Of a stretch of 64,000 nucleotides of DNA, positions 1-8,424 are shown in pieces. A program made the translations under genes and the position numbers. The notes beneath the pieces are model-generated. The model searched no databases. It saw only the letters and a program-made list of their open reading frames with translations, and was not told the origin of the DNA. Origin of the DNA: JAICIG01 sp035532215 (GTDB lineage: Bacteria; Planctomycetota; Planctomycetia; Pirellulales; JAICIG01); assembly GCA_035532215.1 (NCBI GenBank), contig DATKRK010000359.1:1-64000 (forward strand), given 5' to 3'. How positions within the stretch are numbered: the first letter of the stretch is position 1; the number at the start of each line of letters is the position of its first letter.

Positions 1-111
1 ATCCGCGACTGGCCGCGTCGCAAGCCTCACAAGCCGCCGGGACCGCCTCAACTCCACACCCTCACGGATGAACAAAAGGCCTTACGCGATCAACTACTTA
101 AAGCCGCCTGA
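1..111 (+). CDS. C-terminal end of an unidentified protein (5' end outside window)
   Basis: Frame 1 is open from the first base to a TGA at 109-111 and gives 36 residues rich in proline and lysine, ending in a helical stretch (LTDEQKALRDQLLKAA). The sequence after the stop becomes non-coding in style, so this looks like the end of a real gene entering from the left. There is too little sequence to name a family, and a chance open frame is possible. Confidence 0.35.
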   Translation: MRDWPRRKPHKPPGPPQLHTLTDEQKALRDQLLKAA

Positions 112-137
112 CGAGAGCATCGAATATCGGCGTTGGG

Positions 138-235
138 TGGCATCGCCCCGCGCAGGAACCAGACGCGTGCGACTGGCAGACCCGCGACCGGCGAGTTCAA
201 CGCGGCGGAGCCTTATCGACGAGTCTCGCCTTAGC
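138..235. repeat. Dispersed repeat, copy A (copy B at 5441-5538)
   Basis: About 98 bases starting TGGCATCG and ending TTAGC align without gaps with 5441-5538, at roughly 85 percent identity by eye. The best-conserved core is GGAACCAG-x-CGCGTGCGACTGGCAG. Both copies lie just beyond the 3' end of genes. Copy B runs into the stop codon of topA. The function is unknown. Confidence 0.6.
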
Positions 236-702
236 GCGGATGATTCATCAGCTCATACCCGAGAACCCAGACGCCCAGATTGTTGCCCAGAAGCGATCGG
301 GCTCGAATTGCTCGCTCGCGGCGAGCGGCGCGGCCATCCGCCTCTGCGAAGCCTCGCGGAGCGGGAATGCGAACGATGATGTCTGGGATTTCCTCACAAC
401 TGCGAGTAACTACGGGACTCGGCTCGGATTCGAAACACGGTGCGCACCTTCGATATTAGACCTGTCCCGTTTATACGTCACCACCGCAGCCCGACGAGAA
501 GGAAGCGTTGTAAGGCGGCAGCCGCAAGGTTTCCCGAGGGGAGTGGCGCACGCGGAGCCGCGGAGCCGCGGAGAAAAAGGGCGAAAACTTCCGCTGGCAA
601 GCGAGGCCGGCGGCAGAGCGGAGTGACGCCCCAAATGAACCGGGGGAACCGGCTGAGTCGTCTCCTTTTTCTCTCTTTTGGAATCAATCGAACTCGAAAG
701 CG

Positions 703-729
703 AGCTCTTAAGACGAGCTATTAAGAGCT
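703..729. repeat. Short perfect hairpin
   Basis: Arms AGCTCTTAA (703-711) and TTAAGAGCT (721-729) flank a 9-base loop. There is no T-tract and no gene ends close by, so this is recorded as structure only and not called a terminator. Confidence 0.4.
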
Positions 730-871
730 GAACCAAGCGAGAACCATGTCCGCCGCCAACTGCTGGAAAGCACAGCCGCCTTCTCCTTGATCCTACGCGG
801 GTGCGCCGGACTTGTGCGCGCAACGGATTACTTGATTCGGCGGTCACTGGCGCGGGCATGCATGATTTAAC

Positions 872-1684
872 CTAAGGGCGTACGATATCGGCCAGTTCGG
901 GAATCGAGTGCATTGGCCGCCAATCATTGTCGGCCCAACTCGGATGGCGCGCATTGTCGTCCAGAGTTACTTCCTTCGCTTGATATAGTGCCTTTACGTG
1001 GTGCACCTTGAGCGGAGCCGAATGCACGCCTCGGACGCGCACGAACCAATCGTCGCCCGCTCGAATCCTGGGATCAAGTGCGCCTAATAGCGGAGTGGCG
1101 GAAATCGGATAAGGGGCGACGGCCGGCGGCGGGACCGGCGAGGCACGCGGCACTGGCAGAGGCTGAAAATCGACCGGCGTTGCGACAGGCAATGGCACGG
1201 CAGTCGGAAGCGGCGCTGCAGGCTGGATCGGCGCGGCAGTCGAGGTCGGTACGCTGGCCGACGACGCTGCGCGGCGGACAGGGCGAGCCGTCAAGAAATC
1301 GCCCACTCGCATCCACGGCCCCTGCTCAGCGCTGATCAAGTCATCGTTGCCAATCCGACGCGCACGGAGCAGTCCCTCGACGTCGTCCTGCGTTAACGAA
1401 GAGACGACGCGGCTGGCGTTGACGATTCGGAGGTCGCCTCGTTTAGCCCGCACCGTACGAGCCGATTGGGTTGTCGGGGCAGGTTGGCCAACCGCCGACG
1501 TCGGCGCAGACACTGCGAGAAAATCGCTGATTGTCATCCAATCCGCGTTGCACACTGAAACATGATCTTCCGGCCCAACCCGCCCCGCGGCCAGCAAGTT
1601 TTCAAGCCCCTGACGATCGGTCGGCCCGAACACCACGCCGTCCTTGAGCAGTCGCAAGTCGCCTTCTTTTTTCTTTCCCATCAT
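872..1684 (-). CDS. Triple GYF_2-domain (DUF4339-like) protein
   Basis: A 270-residue protein starting MMGKKKEGDLRLL. Three GYF_2-like modules can be seen: residues about 6-55 (LLKDGVVFGPTDRQGLENLL), a middle one (LRIVNASRVVSSLTQDDVEGLL, then PWMRVGDFLTA) and a C-terminal one (DDWFVRVRGVHSAPL, then WRPMHSI). Proline/alanine/valine-rich linker separates the second and third. GYF_2 domains are thought to bind peptides or mediate protein contacts; no catalytic motif is seen. The start was chosen at the double ATG because the frame further upstream runs into the Hsp70-like gene, leaving a 38-base gap. The two genes are probably co-transcribed, suggesting an adaptor for the chaperone. The domain family is fairly sure; the role is inference. 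Confidence 0.7.
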   Translation of the reverse strand: MMGKKKEGDLRLLKDGVVFGPTDRQGLENLLAAGRVGPEDHVSVCNADWMTISDFLAVSAPTSAVGQPAPTTQSARTVRAKRGDLRIVNASRVVSSLTQDDVEGLLRARRIGNDDLISAEQGPWMRVGDFLTARPVRRAASSASVPTSTAAPIQPAAPLPTAVPLPVATPVDFQPLPVPRASPVPPPAVAPYPISATPLLGALDPRIRAGDDWFVRVRGVHSAPLKVHHVKALYQAKEVTLDDNARHPSWADNDWRPMHSIPELADIVRP

Positions 1685-1722
1685 CGTTGCCAAACCAGTC
1701 GTCGTGAATTGATTGCAGTCCG

Positions 1723-3690
1723 CTACGCCAGTTCGCGCTGTGCGGCGGCCGCCAGGCATTCTCCCCACAACATGAGGTCGTCGTCAGAAAGGCTATTGTC
1801 GCGGATGAACTCGGTCGCCACCCGAGCCTTTTGACCACCTAGTTTTGCCGCCACCTGCAGACGGCCATTTTCCTGATAGCTGTATCGCACCTCAATCGGC
1901 CAGCCAGCCGGCAGATTCGGCGGTAGATTGCGAATCACGCACGTGCCCACCTCGATGCAAGCATCGGGGAGTTCACTCTCGCCTTCCAACACCGTCACCT
2001 TGACATTTAGCTGACCTTCTTTGGCGGTTGCGAAGCGCCGTGCTGCGGTGTGAGGCAAGGGCGTGTTCTTGGCGATGATGATCCGGTTCACACGGTCTCC
2101 GCTGGACGGGTCAATGCCGACCACGCCTAGGCTGTGCGAGTTGACGTTCGTCACCGCAAACTGCGCGTGGCCGCCGCCTGCGCCTTGCTTTTGCAACATC
2201 ACGTCGGCATATAGCGCGGCGCCATGGGCCACGGCTTCGTCGACGGAAATCGAATGATCGACTGCACGGCCCGCCAATTCTTCGAGCATGCGGTGGATCA
2301 TCGGCATGCGTGTTGAGCCGCCAACGACGAGCACGCGGTCGATGTCATGCCAGTTCAAGCCTGCCTGCATCACCACGATGTCGGCCGTGGTGCTCGTTCG
2401 GTGCACCAATGGAGCCGTCGCTGCTTCGAACTCTTGGCGCGTGACCTCCACTTTTGCACGCCGGCCAGCATGCAACACGAACATCGTCGCCTTCGGTCGT
2501 TCGGAAAGGGTCTTCTTAGCCGACTCGGCGGCTAGCCACAACTCTTGCAAGGTTTCGGGGCACTGCCGAGGATCTTCGCCAGACTCTGCTGCCAGTCGCG
2601 ATGCGGCAATCTCCACGAGTTTCTCGTCCCAGTCCTTACCGCCCAGCCGCACGTCGCCGTCAGTGGCCAGCGCCTTGAACGACTGGTTGCTCATTTCCAC
2701 TACGGTGACGTCGAACGTTCCGCCCCCCAGATCGTAGACCAGCACGCGGATTGGTTTGTCGCCTTTGATTTTGCCGGCCCGATCGAGAAAGCCTTCCTGA
2801 TAGCCATAGGCGATAGCCGCCGCAGTCGGTTCGTTAAGAATGTCGAGGACTTCCAGACCCGCCAGTCGCCCCGCGTCCATGGTGGCCCGGCGCCGAGTTT
2901 CGTCGAAGTAGGCCGGCACTGTGATCACCGCCCTACGGACAGCGGCGAGCTTGCGTTCGGCATCGCTCTTCAAGCGGCGGAGGACATAACTGGAAATCAC
3001 CTCGGGCGGCAGCAGCTCGCCGTTGATCTTTTTGTGATAATACTTTTCGCCCATGTCGCGTTTGACGCAGTCGGCCACTTTATCGGGCTCAAGCGAGGCG
3101 GCCAACATCGCTTCCTTGCCCACGACTGTACCGCCATCATCGAAGAGCACGACGCTTGGCGTCAGCAAGTCGCCGTCGGCGTTTGGAATGCTCGTCGGCC
3201 GGCCCTGCGGGTCAAGGTAGGCGACCACCGAATAGGTCGTGCCCAGATCGATTCCGACTGCGATCTCAGCGGATTTCTCGCGCGTTGGCGACGGTGACAA
3301 AGGGGGGGATTCGCCCCCCGCGGGCGGCGGATGTGCCGCGTCGATCTTGGCGGCGGCCAACTCGCGAGCCACGGCGAGCGCCTCGGCAACCCAGTTGGAC
3401 TTGAGCACTGCCATGCCGCCGGACGTATCAAACACGCGTTCTCGCAGCACGAGGAAAAACTCGTCCCAGCGCAAGGCCTCGGGCGACAACATGCGAAACT
3501 GCATGGGCGCCCCCCTCCAGGCGGCAGAGGCAACCTCCGCATTGAATCGAGTCGCGTCGCGCACCGCCTCGCTCGGCTGCCCGACGACGAGCGACAAAGG
3601 CGCGCGTAGAAAACCCGGGCCGTATTTCTCCAGCAGAAGGCGAAGTTCGACGGTCATGCCATTCCGATCCGCAGCCGAACTGCAAGACAT
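1723..3690 (-). CDS. Hsp70/DnaK-like ATPase with N-terminal extension
   Basis: A 655-residue protein. Residues 1-140 form an extension I do not recognise. The Hsp70 nucleotide-binding domain follows, with phosphate-1 motif GIDLGTTYSVV (about 146), connect motif LDILNEPTAAAIAYGY, phosphate-2 LVYDLGGGTFDVTVVEM and adenosine motif VLVVGGSTRMPMI. A beta-type substrate-binding region follows, but the chain ends soon after at QRELA, so the helical lid is short or missing. It is therefore a divergent family member, not housekeeping DnaK. Genes nearby are a GYF_2 protein downstream and a J-like protein on the opposite strand, consistent with a dedicated chaperone set. A second in-frame ATG at 3657 (MTVELRLLL) is an equally good start; neither has a clear ribosome site. 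Confidence 0.85.
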   Translation of the reverse strand: MSCSSAADRNGMTVELRLLLEKYGPGFLRAPLSLVVGQPSEAVRDATRFNAEVASAAWRGAPMQFRMLSPEALRWDEFFLVLRERVFDTSGGMAVLKSNWVAEALAVARELAAAKIDAAHPPPAGGESPPLSPSPTREKSAEIAVGIDLGTTYSVVAYLDPQGRPTSIPNADGDLLTPSVVLFDDGGTVVGKEAMLAASLEPDKVADCVKRDMGEKYYHKKINGELLPPEVISSYVLRRLKSDAERKLAAVRRAVITVPAYFDETRRRATMDAGRLAGLEVLDILNEPTAAAIAYGYQEGFLDRAGKIKGDKPIRVLVYDLGGGTFDVTVVEMSNQSFKALATDGDVRLGGKDWDEKLVEIAASRLAAESGEDPRQCPETLQELWLAAESAKKTLSERPKATMFVLHAGRRAKVEVTRQEFEAATAPLVHRTSTTADIVVMQAGLNWHDIDRVLVVGGSTRMPMIHRMLEELAGRAVDHSISVDEAVAHGAALYADVMLQKQGAGGGHAQFAVTNVNSHSLGVVGIDPSSGDRVNRIIIAKNTPLPHTAARRFATAKEGQLNVKVTVLEGESELPDACIEVGTCVIRNLPPNLPAGWPIEVRYSYQENGRLQVAAKLGGQKARVATEFIRDNSLSDDDLMLWGECLAAAAQRELA

Positions 3691-3829
3691 CTACGCGCCC
3701 AATTCTATTGCGCCGGTCTGGCGCGGTAAACCGAGCACCGGTTTTCAGTTGCCTTTTTTGCATCGACGTCGATAATTGCACTTATGTCTGTCCCCGCACT
3801 GTATGGTAAACGGCATAGTAAACTGATGC

Positions 3830-5374
3830 ATGGCTGACGCGTTCGATCCCTACCACAGGTGGCTTGGAATTCCTCCCGGCGTTCGGCCGCCCACCCATTA
3901 TCAGTTGCTGGCGATCTCGCCGGAGGAACAAGACCGCGCCGTGATCAACGCAGCGGTGACGCGGCAGAGCGTCTACGTGCGGAACTTCCAAGTCGGCAAA
4001 CATGGCTCTGACGCAGCTCGCATCTTGGGCGAAATTCAGTCGGCCAAGCTCTGCTTGCTCGATCCGTCGAGTCGCGCCGAGTACGACGCTCGGCTCGTGC
4101 GGGAAGCAGGCGCAAAATCGACAAGGCAGGCGCCGCCGGTGGCGCATTCCGTCGGGTTAGGCCTCGATCTTGACGCCGTTGCCGGAAACTTTGCAGCACC
4201 TGTCGCAAGAGGCCGCGCTTCGGCGCCGCGCCTGCGAACATTGTCGAAACCAAAGAGGTCCGTTTCCTGGGTCGGCCCTGCGGCCGTCGCCGCCGCATGC
4301 ATTGCCGCGCTGTTTGTCGGGTATTCCGTCCGGGGCCGCGGTGGTGTTTCAGTTACTGACACCTCGCCGACTGAGCCGCGAGCCATTGCCGAGGCCTCGT
4401 CGCCGCCGCAATCAGATTTTGGGTCTATCGCGAACTCACCAAGCCCAGAGTCTACGGTGAAGTTGTCAAACTCGAACCCTGTCGCGAACTCGCCAAGCCC
4501 AGAGCTTACCTCCAGTTCGCCGGGCCCCGAGCCTACGGTGGAATTGCCAAACCCGAAGCCTGTCGCGAGTTCGCCAAGCCCGGAGCCTGCCGCCAGTTCG
4601 CCGAGCCCGGAGCCTGCCGCCAGTTCGCCGAGCCCCGAGCCTACGGCGGACTTGCCAAGCTCGGCGCCTGCCGCGGATGCGCCAAACGTCCGCCCGACTG
4701 AAGGCACGGACGGCGAGTCCGATCCCTCCGATACACCACTTCAAACCGAGGCCCGTGACTCCGCAAAGCAACAGGAATTTCCCGATCTTACGCGAAAACT
4801 GAATGACTTGGCCTCCTGGACGGTTCTAAGGGGGCAATGGTCGAAGCGCACCGGCGGCATTCACGGGCAAGGCGATTCGGTTGTAAAATTCAACGAGGAG
4901 TGTCCGGCCGAATTTCTGCTTACGTTCCGAATGAACGTGCTCGAAGGGATGCGCCCGCGCATCTATTTCGACGAACAAGCATTTTGGTTCGGCAACGAGG
5001 GATTCGAGCGTACGTTATTCGTCTACGGCGATGGACAACAGGACGGCGTCGGCAAATCACGTGCTTACGCGAACCGCGCCGCGTTGAAAATCGCTTGCCG
5101 CTTTGCGGGCCAGGACGTCGAATTCATGGTCAATGGCAAACCGGTTGCTCACTGCCGGCGTAAGAAAACGGGAGCAGTCGTGCTAGGGCTTTCGGCGGGC
5201 GATGGCTTCAGCCCGGGGAAAGTGCTATTTAGCAATTTCAAGCTCGATCCGTTGTCCGAGCCAGGCGAAAACGTCTCTTCCGCGGTCCAGGGGGACGCAG
5301 GAAGCCGTGCACGGCGATTGGAGACGAGAGGGTCGCGTACTGGCGGTAGTCGCCATTCCGCTGGCGTGCGTTGA
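3830..5374 (+). CDS. J-like domain membrane protein with C-terminal LamG/DUF1080-like domain
   Basis: A 514-residue protein. Residues 1-90 (FDPYHRWLGIPPGVRPPTHY to LLDPSSRAEYDARL) follow the outline of a J domain, but the HPD tripeptide needed to stimulate Hsp70 ATPase is absent; the region that should hold it reads VRNFQVGKHG. This start is common in planctomycete proteins. One membrane helix lies at about 144-167 (GPAAVAAACIAALFVGY). A Ser-Pro-Glu repeat linker (about 200-280) leads to a beta-rich domain at about 310-475 resembling LamG or DUF1080 carbohydrate-binding folds. The predicted layout is a cytoplasmic J-like part and an exported sensor or binding part. It is divergent from the Hsp70-like gene with a 139-base spacer. 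The partnership is inferred from position only. Confidence 0.75.
   Translation: MADAFDPYHRWLGIPPGVRPPTHYQLLAISPEEQDRAVINAAVTRQSVYVRNFQVGKHGSDAARILGEIQSAKLCLLDPSSRAEYDARLVREAGAKSTRQAPPVAHSVGLGLDLDAVAGNFAAPVARGRASAPRLRTLSKPKRSVSWVGPAAVAAACIAALFVGYSVRGRGGVSVTDTSPTEPRAIAEASSPPQSDFGSIANSPSPESTVKLSNSNPVANSPSPELTSSSPGPEPTVELPNPKPVASSPSPEPAASSPSPEPAASSPSPEPTADLPSSAPAADAPNVRPTEGTDGESDPSDTPLQTEARDSAKQQEFPDLTRKLNDLASWTVLRGQWSKRTGGIHGQGDSVVKFNEECPAEFLLTFRMNVLEGMRPRIYFDEQAFWFGNEGFERTLFVYGDGQQDGVGKSRAYANRAALKIACRFAGQDVEFMVNGKPVAHCRRKKTGAVVLGLSAGDGFSPGKVLFSNFKLDPLSEPGENVSSAVQGDAGSRARRLETRGSRTGGSRHSAGVR
4431..4665 (+). repeat. In-frame Ser-Pro-Glu-Pro tandem repeat
   Basis: The coding sequence repeats variants of SPSPEP separated by AAS, TVE or VAN, with the last copies nearly identical at DNA level (gccgccagttcgccgagccc). 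It encodes an extended, probably disordered linker between the membrane helix and the C-terminal domain, and its length may vary between strains. Confidence 0.7.
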
Positions 5375-5440
5375 GTCGCCCTTTGTTCCGCCCGACGCGT
5401 ATTAATTGACCGCCTCTGTGCTTGCCCGCCTGCGCGGAAC

Positions 5441-5538
5441 TGGCATCGACCCGCGCAGGAACCAGGCGCGTGCGACTGGCAGACCCGCAATTAGTGATTT
5501 CAATGCGGCGGAGCCATATCGACGCTTCAGGCGTTAGC
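5441..5538. repeat. Dispersed repeat, copy B
   Basis: The partner of 138-235. It fills most of the 159-base gap between the converging J-like gene and topA, and its last five bases include the topA stop codon. Confidence 0.6.
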
Positions 5539-8227
5539 CCTTCTTCTTCGCCGCCTTTTTCTTGGCGGCCTTCTTCGGCGCGGCGGCTTTTTTGGGAGCG
5601 GCTTTCTTGCGGCGGGCCTTTTTCGAGGGGCCCATCGCGGCGCGGTCGGCTAAGAGGCGAAGGACCAATTCGGGCGTCAACTCGTCGATGGAAGTTCCCT
5701 TGGGCGCCGTGGCGTTGGTCTCGCCGTCGGTCACGTAGGCCCCGTAGCGGCCTTCGAGCAGTTGCACCGTTTGCTTGGTGACGGGCGATTCGCCGAACGT
5801 CTTGAGCGGCTCCTTGGGCGCCCCGAAGCCGCGGCGCATCTTCTTCGGCTGGGCCAATAACTCGACGGCTTGAGCCAGCGTGACGTCGAGCGGCGACAAA
5901 TCGCTGGGCAGCGAGCGCGTCTCGGCGCCGCATTTGACGTAGGGCCCGAAGCGGCCGTTGTAAGCCGTGATCGGCTGCCCGGCCAACGCTGGGTTCGCGT
6001 CCGGGTGCGGTCCCAACTCGCGCGGCAGCGTCAGCAGCTTCAAGGCGACTTCGAGCGTGATCTCTTCGGGCTGCATGCCCTTGAGCAGCGAAGCGTTTTG
6101 CGGCTTTTCTTCGTCCTCGGGCGTGCCGCGCTGCACGTAGGGACCGAAGCGGCCGACCTTCAGATAAACGGGCTTCTGCGTGTCGGGGCAGATGCCCAGC
6201 GGCTCGTCGCCTTGCGAGGCCTGTTCGAGCATTTCGAGCGCCTTGGCGATCGTCAGTTCGTCGGGCGGGAAGCCGTCGGGAATGCTGGCCCGGCGTTCGC
6301 CTTGCTGCAAGAAGGGCCCGAATCGCCCGACGCGGACGAAGATCTCCTCGCCCGGTTGTCCGTTCGCCGAGGGCGCGCCCAACGAGATGCGGCTCACGTC
6401 GCGGGCGTCGATTTCGTCGACCTTGTGCTTGAGCTGCTCCTTGAGCCCGGCTTGACCGTTGCCGAAATAAAAGTTCCGCAAGTAATCGACCCACTTGGCC
6501 TCGCCGCGGCTGATCGCGTCCAGATCGTCTTCCATCTGGGCCGTGAAGCTATAGTCGACCAACTTCGGCAGGTGAACTTGCAGCAGCTTGGCCACGGCGA
6601 AGGCGGTCCACGTCGGCACCAGGGCGTTGCCGCGCTTGAAGACGTAATCGCGAGCCAGGATCGTGTCGATAATGGCGGCGTACGTGCTCGGCCGGCCGAT
6701 GCCCAATTCTTCGAGCGCCCGAGTCAACGTGGCTTCGTTGTAACGGCTGGGCGGCTGCGTCGAGTGGCTCTTGGCGTCCATCGCCCGGCAATCGAGCGCT
6801 TCGCCGACTTTGACGTCGGGCAGCACCGTCTCGCGTTCGGCCAGTTCGGCCTGCGGATCGTCGGAACCTTCGACATAGGCCCGCAAATAGCCGGGAAAGT
6901 CGATCGTTTTGCCGCCGACCTGAAACGCGGCTTCGCCGCCTTCGATGACGATCGAAATCCGCCGACCGCGCGAGTCAGCCATCTGGCTGGCGACGGTCCG
7001 CTTCCAGATCATGTCGTAAAGCTTGAACTCGTCGGCCGATAGCCCGGATCGCAACGACTCGGGGAAGGCGAACGGGTGGCCGGCCGGGCGGATCGCTTCG
7101 TGGGCCTCTTGGGCGTTTTTAACCTTCGTGCGATAGATTCGCGGCTCGGGCGGCAGGTATTCGCGGCCATATTGCGAGGCGACCAGATCGCGCGCCGCAT
7201 CGATGGCCACGGTGGCCAGGTTCGTCGAATCGGTTCGCATGTAGGTGATGTGCCCGTTTTCATACAGGCTCTGCGCCGCCTGCATCGTGCGGCGGGCCGT
7301 AAAGCCCAGTTTGCGGTTGGCCTCTTGTTGCAGCGTGCTGGTCGTGAACGGCGGGTAGGGCTTCGACGTGTAGGGCTTGTCCTCCAACGAGGCCACGCGA
7401 AACTCGGCCTGCCGCAATTTGGCGGCCAATTCCTCCGCTTGCTGTCCGTTGAGCAACAGCAAGGTCGGATCTTTCAGTTTGCCAGTCGTCGAGTCGAAGT
7501 CCTTGGTAGCCGGAATCGAACGGCCCTGGTAGCTGACCAGGCCGGCCTCGAAGCCCTCGCCGGCTTGTTTGGCGAACGTGCCGAGCAAGTCCCAGAACGT
7601 GGCCGAAACAAAGGCCATCCGCTCGCGCTCGCGATCGACGACCAGCCGCACCGCCACGCTTTGCACGCGGCCCGCCGACAGCTTGGGGCGAACTTTCCGC
7701 CACAACAAGGGAGAGACTTCGTAACCGTAAAGGCGGTCAAGGATTCGCCGCGTCTCCTGGGCTCGCACCAGGTCATCGTCGATCTCGCGCGGGTGCGCAA
7801 GCGCTTCTTGAATGGCCTCTTTGGTGATCTCGTGGAACACCAGCCGGCGGACGGGCACCTTGGGCCGCAGCAGCTCGCGCAGGTGCCAACTGATGGCTTC
7901 GCCTTCGCGGTCTTCGTCCGTCGCCAGATAGAGTTCTTTGGCGTCCTTCACCAGCCCGCGAAGCTTGCGAACCTGCTCCGTCTTGCCGGGGGGGACGATG
8001 TAGACGGGGTTGAAGTTGTCGTTGACATTGACCCCCAGATAGGCCCATTCTTCCTTTTTGAATTCGGCCGGGATTTGCTTGGCGCCCTGCGGCAAGTCGC
8101 GGACGTGGCCGATGCTGGCCTCGATCACGAAATCGCGGCCGAGAAATCCGCCGATAGTGCGGGCCTTGGCGGGCGATTCGACGATCACCAATGATTTGCC
8201 CGTCGCGTTTGCTGCTCGTTTAGCCAT
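5534..8227 (-). CDS. topA: DNA topoisomerase I
   Basis: An 897-residue type IA topoisomerase that relaxes negatively supercoiled DNA. The TOPRIM domain carries the glutamate in KSLVIVESPAKA (about 17) and the acidic motif ATDEDREGEAISWH (about 102). The active-site tyrosine is in HITYMRTDST (about 328). Instead of C4 zinc fingers, the C-terminal part (about 625-870) has glycine-rich repeats of the type GRFGPYV, known from the non-zinc topoisomerase I C-terminal family. The last 30 residues are a lysine/alanine tail (KKAAKKKAAKKKG), probably for DNA contact. The start codon lies 197 bases from the divergent PpiD-like gene. Confidence 0.97.
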   Translation of the reverse strand: MAKRAANATGKSLVIVESPAKARTIGGFLGRDFVIEASIGHVRDLPQGAKQIPAEFKKEEWAYLGVNVNDNFNPVYIVPPGKTEQVRKLRGLVKDAKELYLATDEDREGEAISWHLRELLRPKVPVRRLVFHEITKEAIQEALAHPREIDDDLVRAQETRRILDRLYGYEVSPLLWRKVRPKLSAGRVQSVAVRLVVDRERERMAFVSATFWDLLGTFAKQAGEGFEAGLVSYQGRSIPATKDFDSTTGKLKDPTLLLLNGQQAEELAAKLRQAEFRVASLEDKPYTSKPYPPFTTSTLQQEANRKLGFTARRTMQAAQSLYENGHITYMRTDSTNLATVAIDAARDLVASQYGREYLPPEPRIYRTKVKNAQEAHEAIRPAGHPFAFPESLRSGLSADEFKLYDMIWKRTVASQMADSRGRRISIVIEGGEAAFQVGGKTIDFPGYLRAYVEGSDDPQAELAERETVLPDVKVGEALDCRAMDAKSHSTQPPSRYNEATLTRALEELGIGRPSTYAAIIDTILARDYVFKRGNALVPTWTAFAVAKLLQVHLPKLVDYSFTAQMEDDLDAISRGEAKWVDYLRNFYFGNGQAGLKEQLKHKVDEIDARDVSRISLGAPSANGQPGEEIFVRVGRFGPFLQQGERRASIPDGFPPDELTIAKALEMLEQASQGDEPLGICPDTQKPVYLKVGRFGPYVQRGTPEDEEKPQNASLLKGMQPEEITLEVALKLLTLPRELGPHPDANPALAGQPITAYNGRFGPYVKCGAETRSLPSDLSPLDVTLAQAVELLAQPKKMRRGFGAPKEPLKTFGESPVTKQTVQLLEGRYGAYVTDGETNATAPKGTSIDELTPELVLRLLADRAAMGPSKKARRKKAAPKKAAAPKKAAKKKAAKKKG

Positions 8228-8424
8228 GCTACTTGGTTGCCGAAAGGAGTGGTTTAGGGAAGCATACTTCCTGTTTGGGATTGCATTTACGTCGATCGCA
8301 CTTACAATTCATCGCCGTTTACGGCTCCTTGCAAAGCTGCTGGCTTTCTCATTAGTATTTGTTATATCAGGCTGTCAAGGCTTGTTGCCCGCTGCGAGTC
8401 AGCCTCCGACCGAGATAGAATACG

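Larger units (their letters stand above)
112..871. other. Gene-poor interval
   Basis: No convincing gene is visible in these 760 bases. The open frames here have no recognisable domain and arginine/serine-rich compositions typical of chance frames in GC-rich DNA. The interval holds one copy of a repeat shared with the region beside topA (138-235) and a small perfect hairpin (703-729). It separates the partial gene on the left from the minus-strand GYF_2/Hsp70 pair. Confidence 0.5.

Noticed and set aside
3762..3773. Palindrome ATCGACGTCGAT between the divergent Hsp70-like and J-like genes
   Set aside because: A 12-base palindrome of this kind is expected by chance in GC-rich DNA, and no promoter element could be aligned with it.
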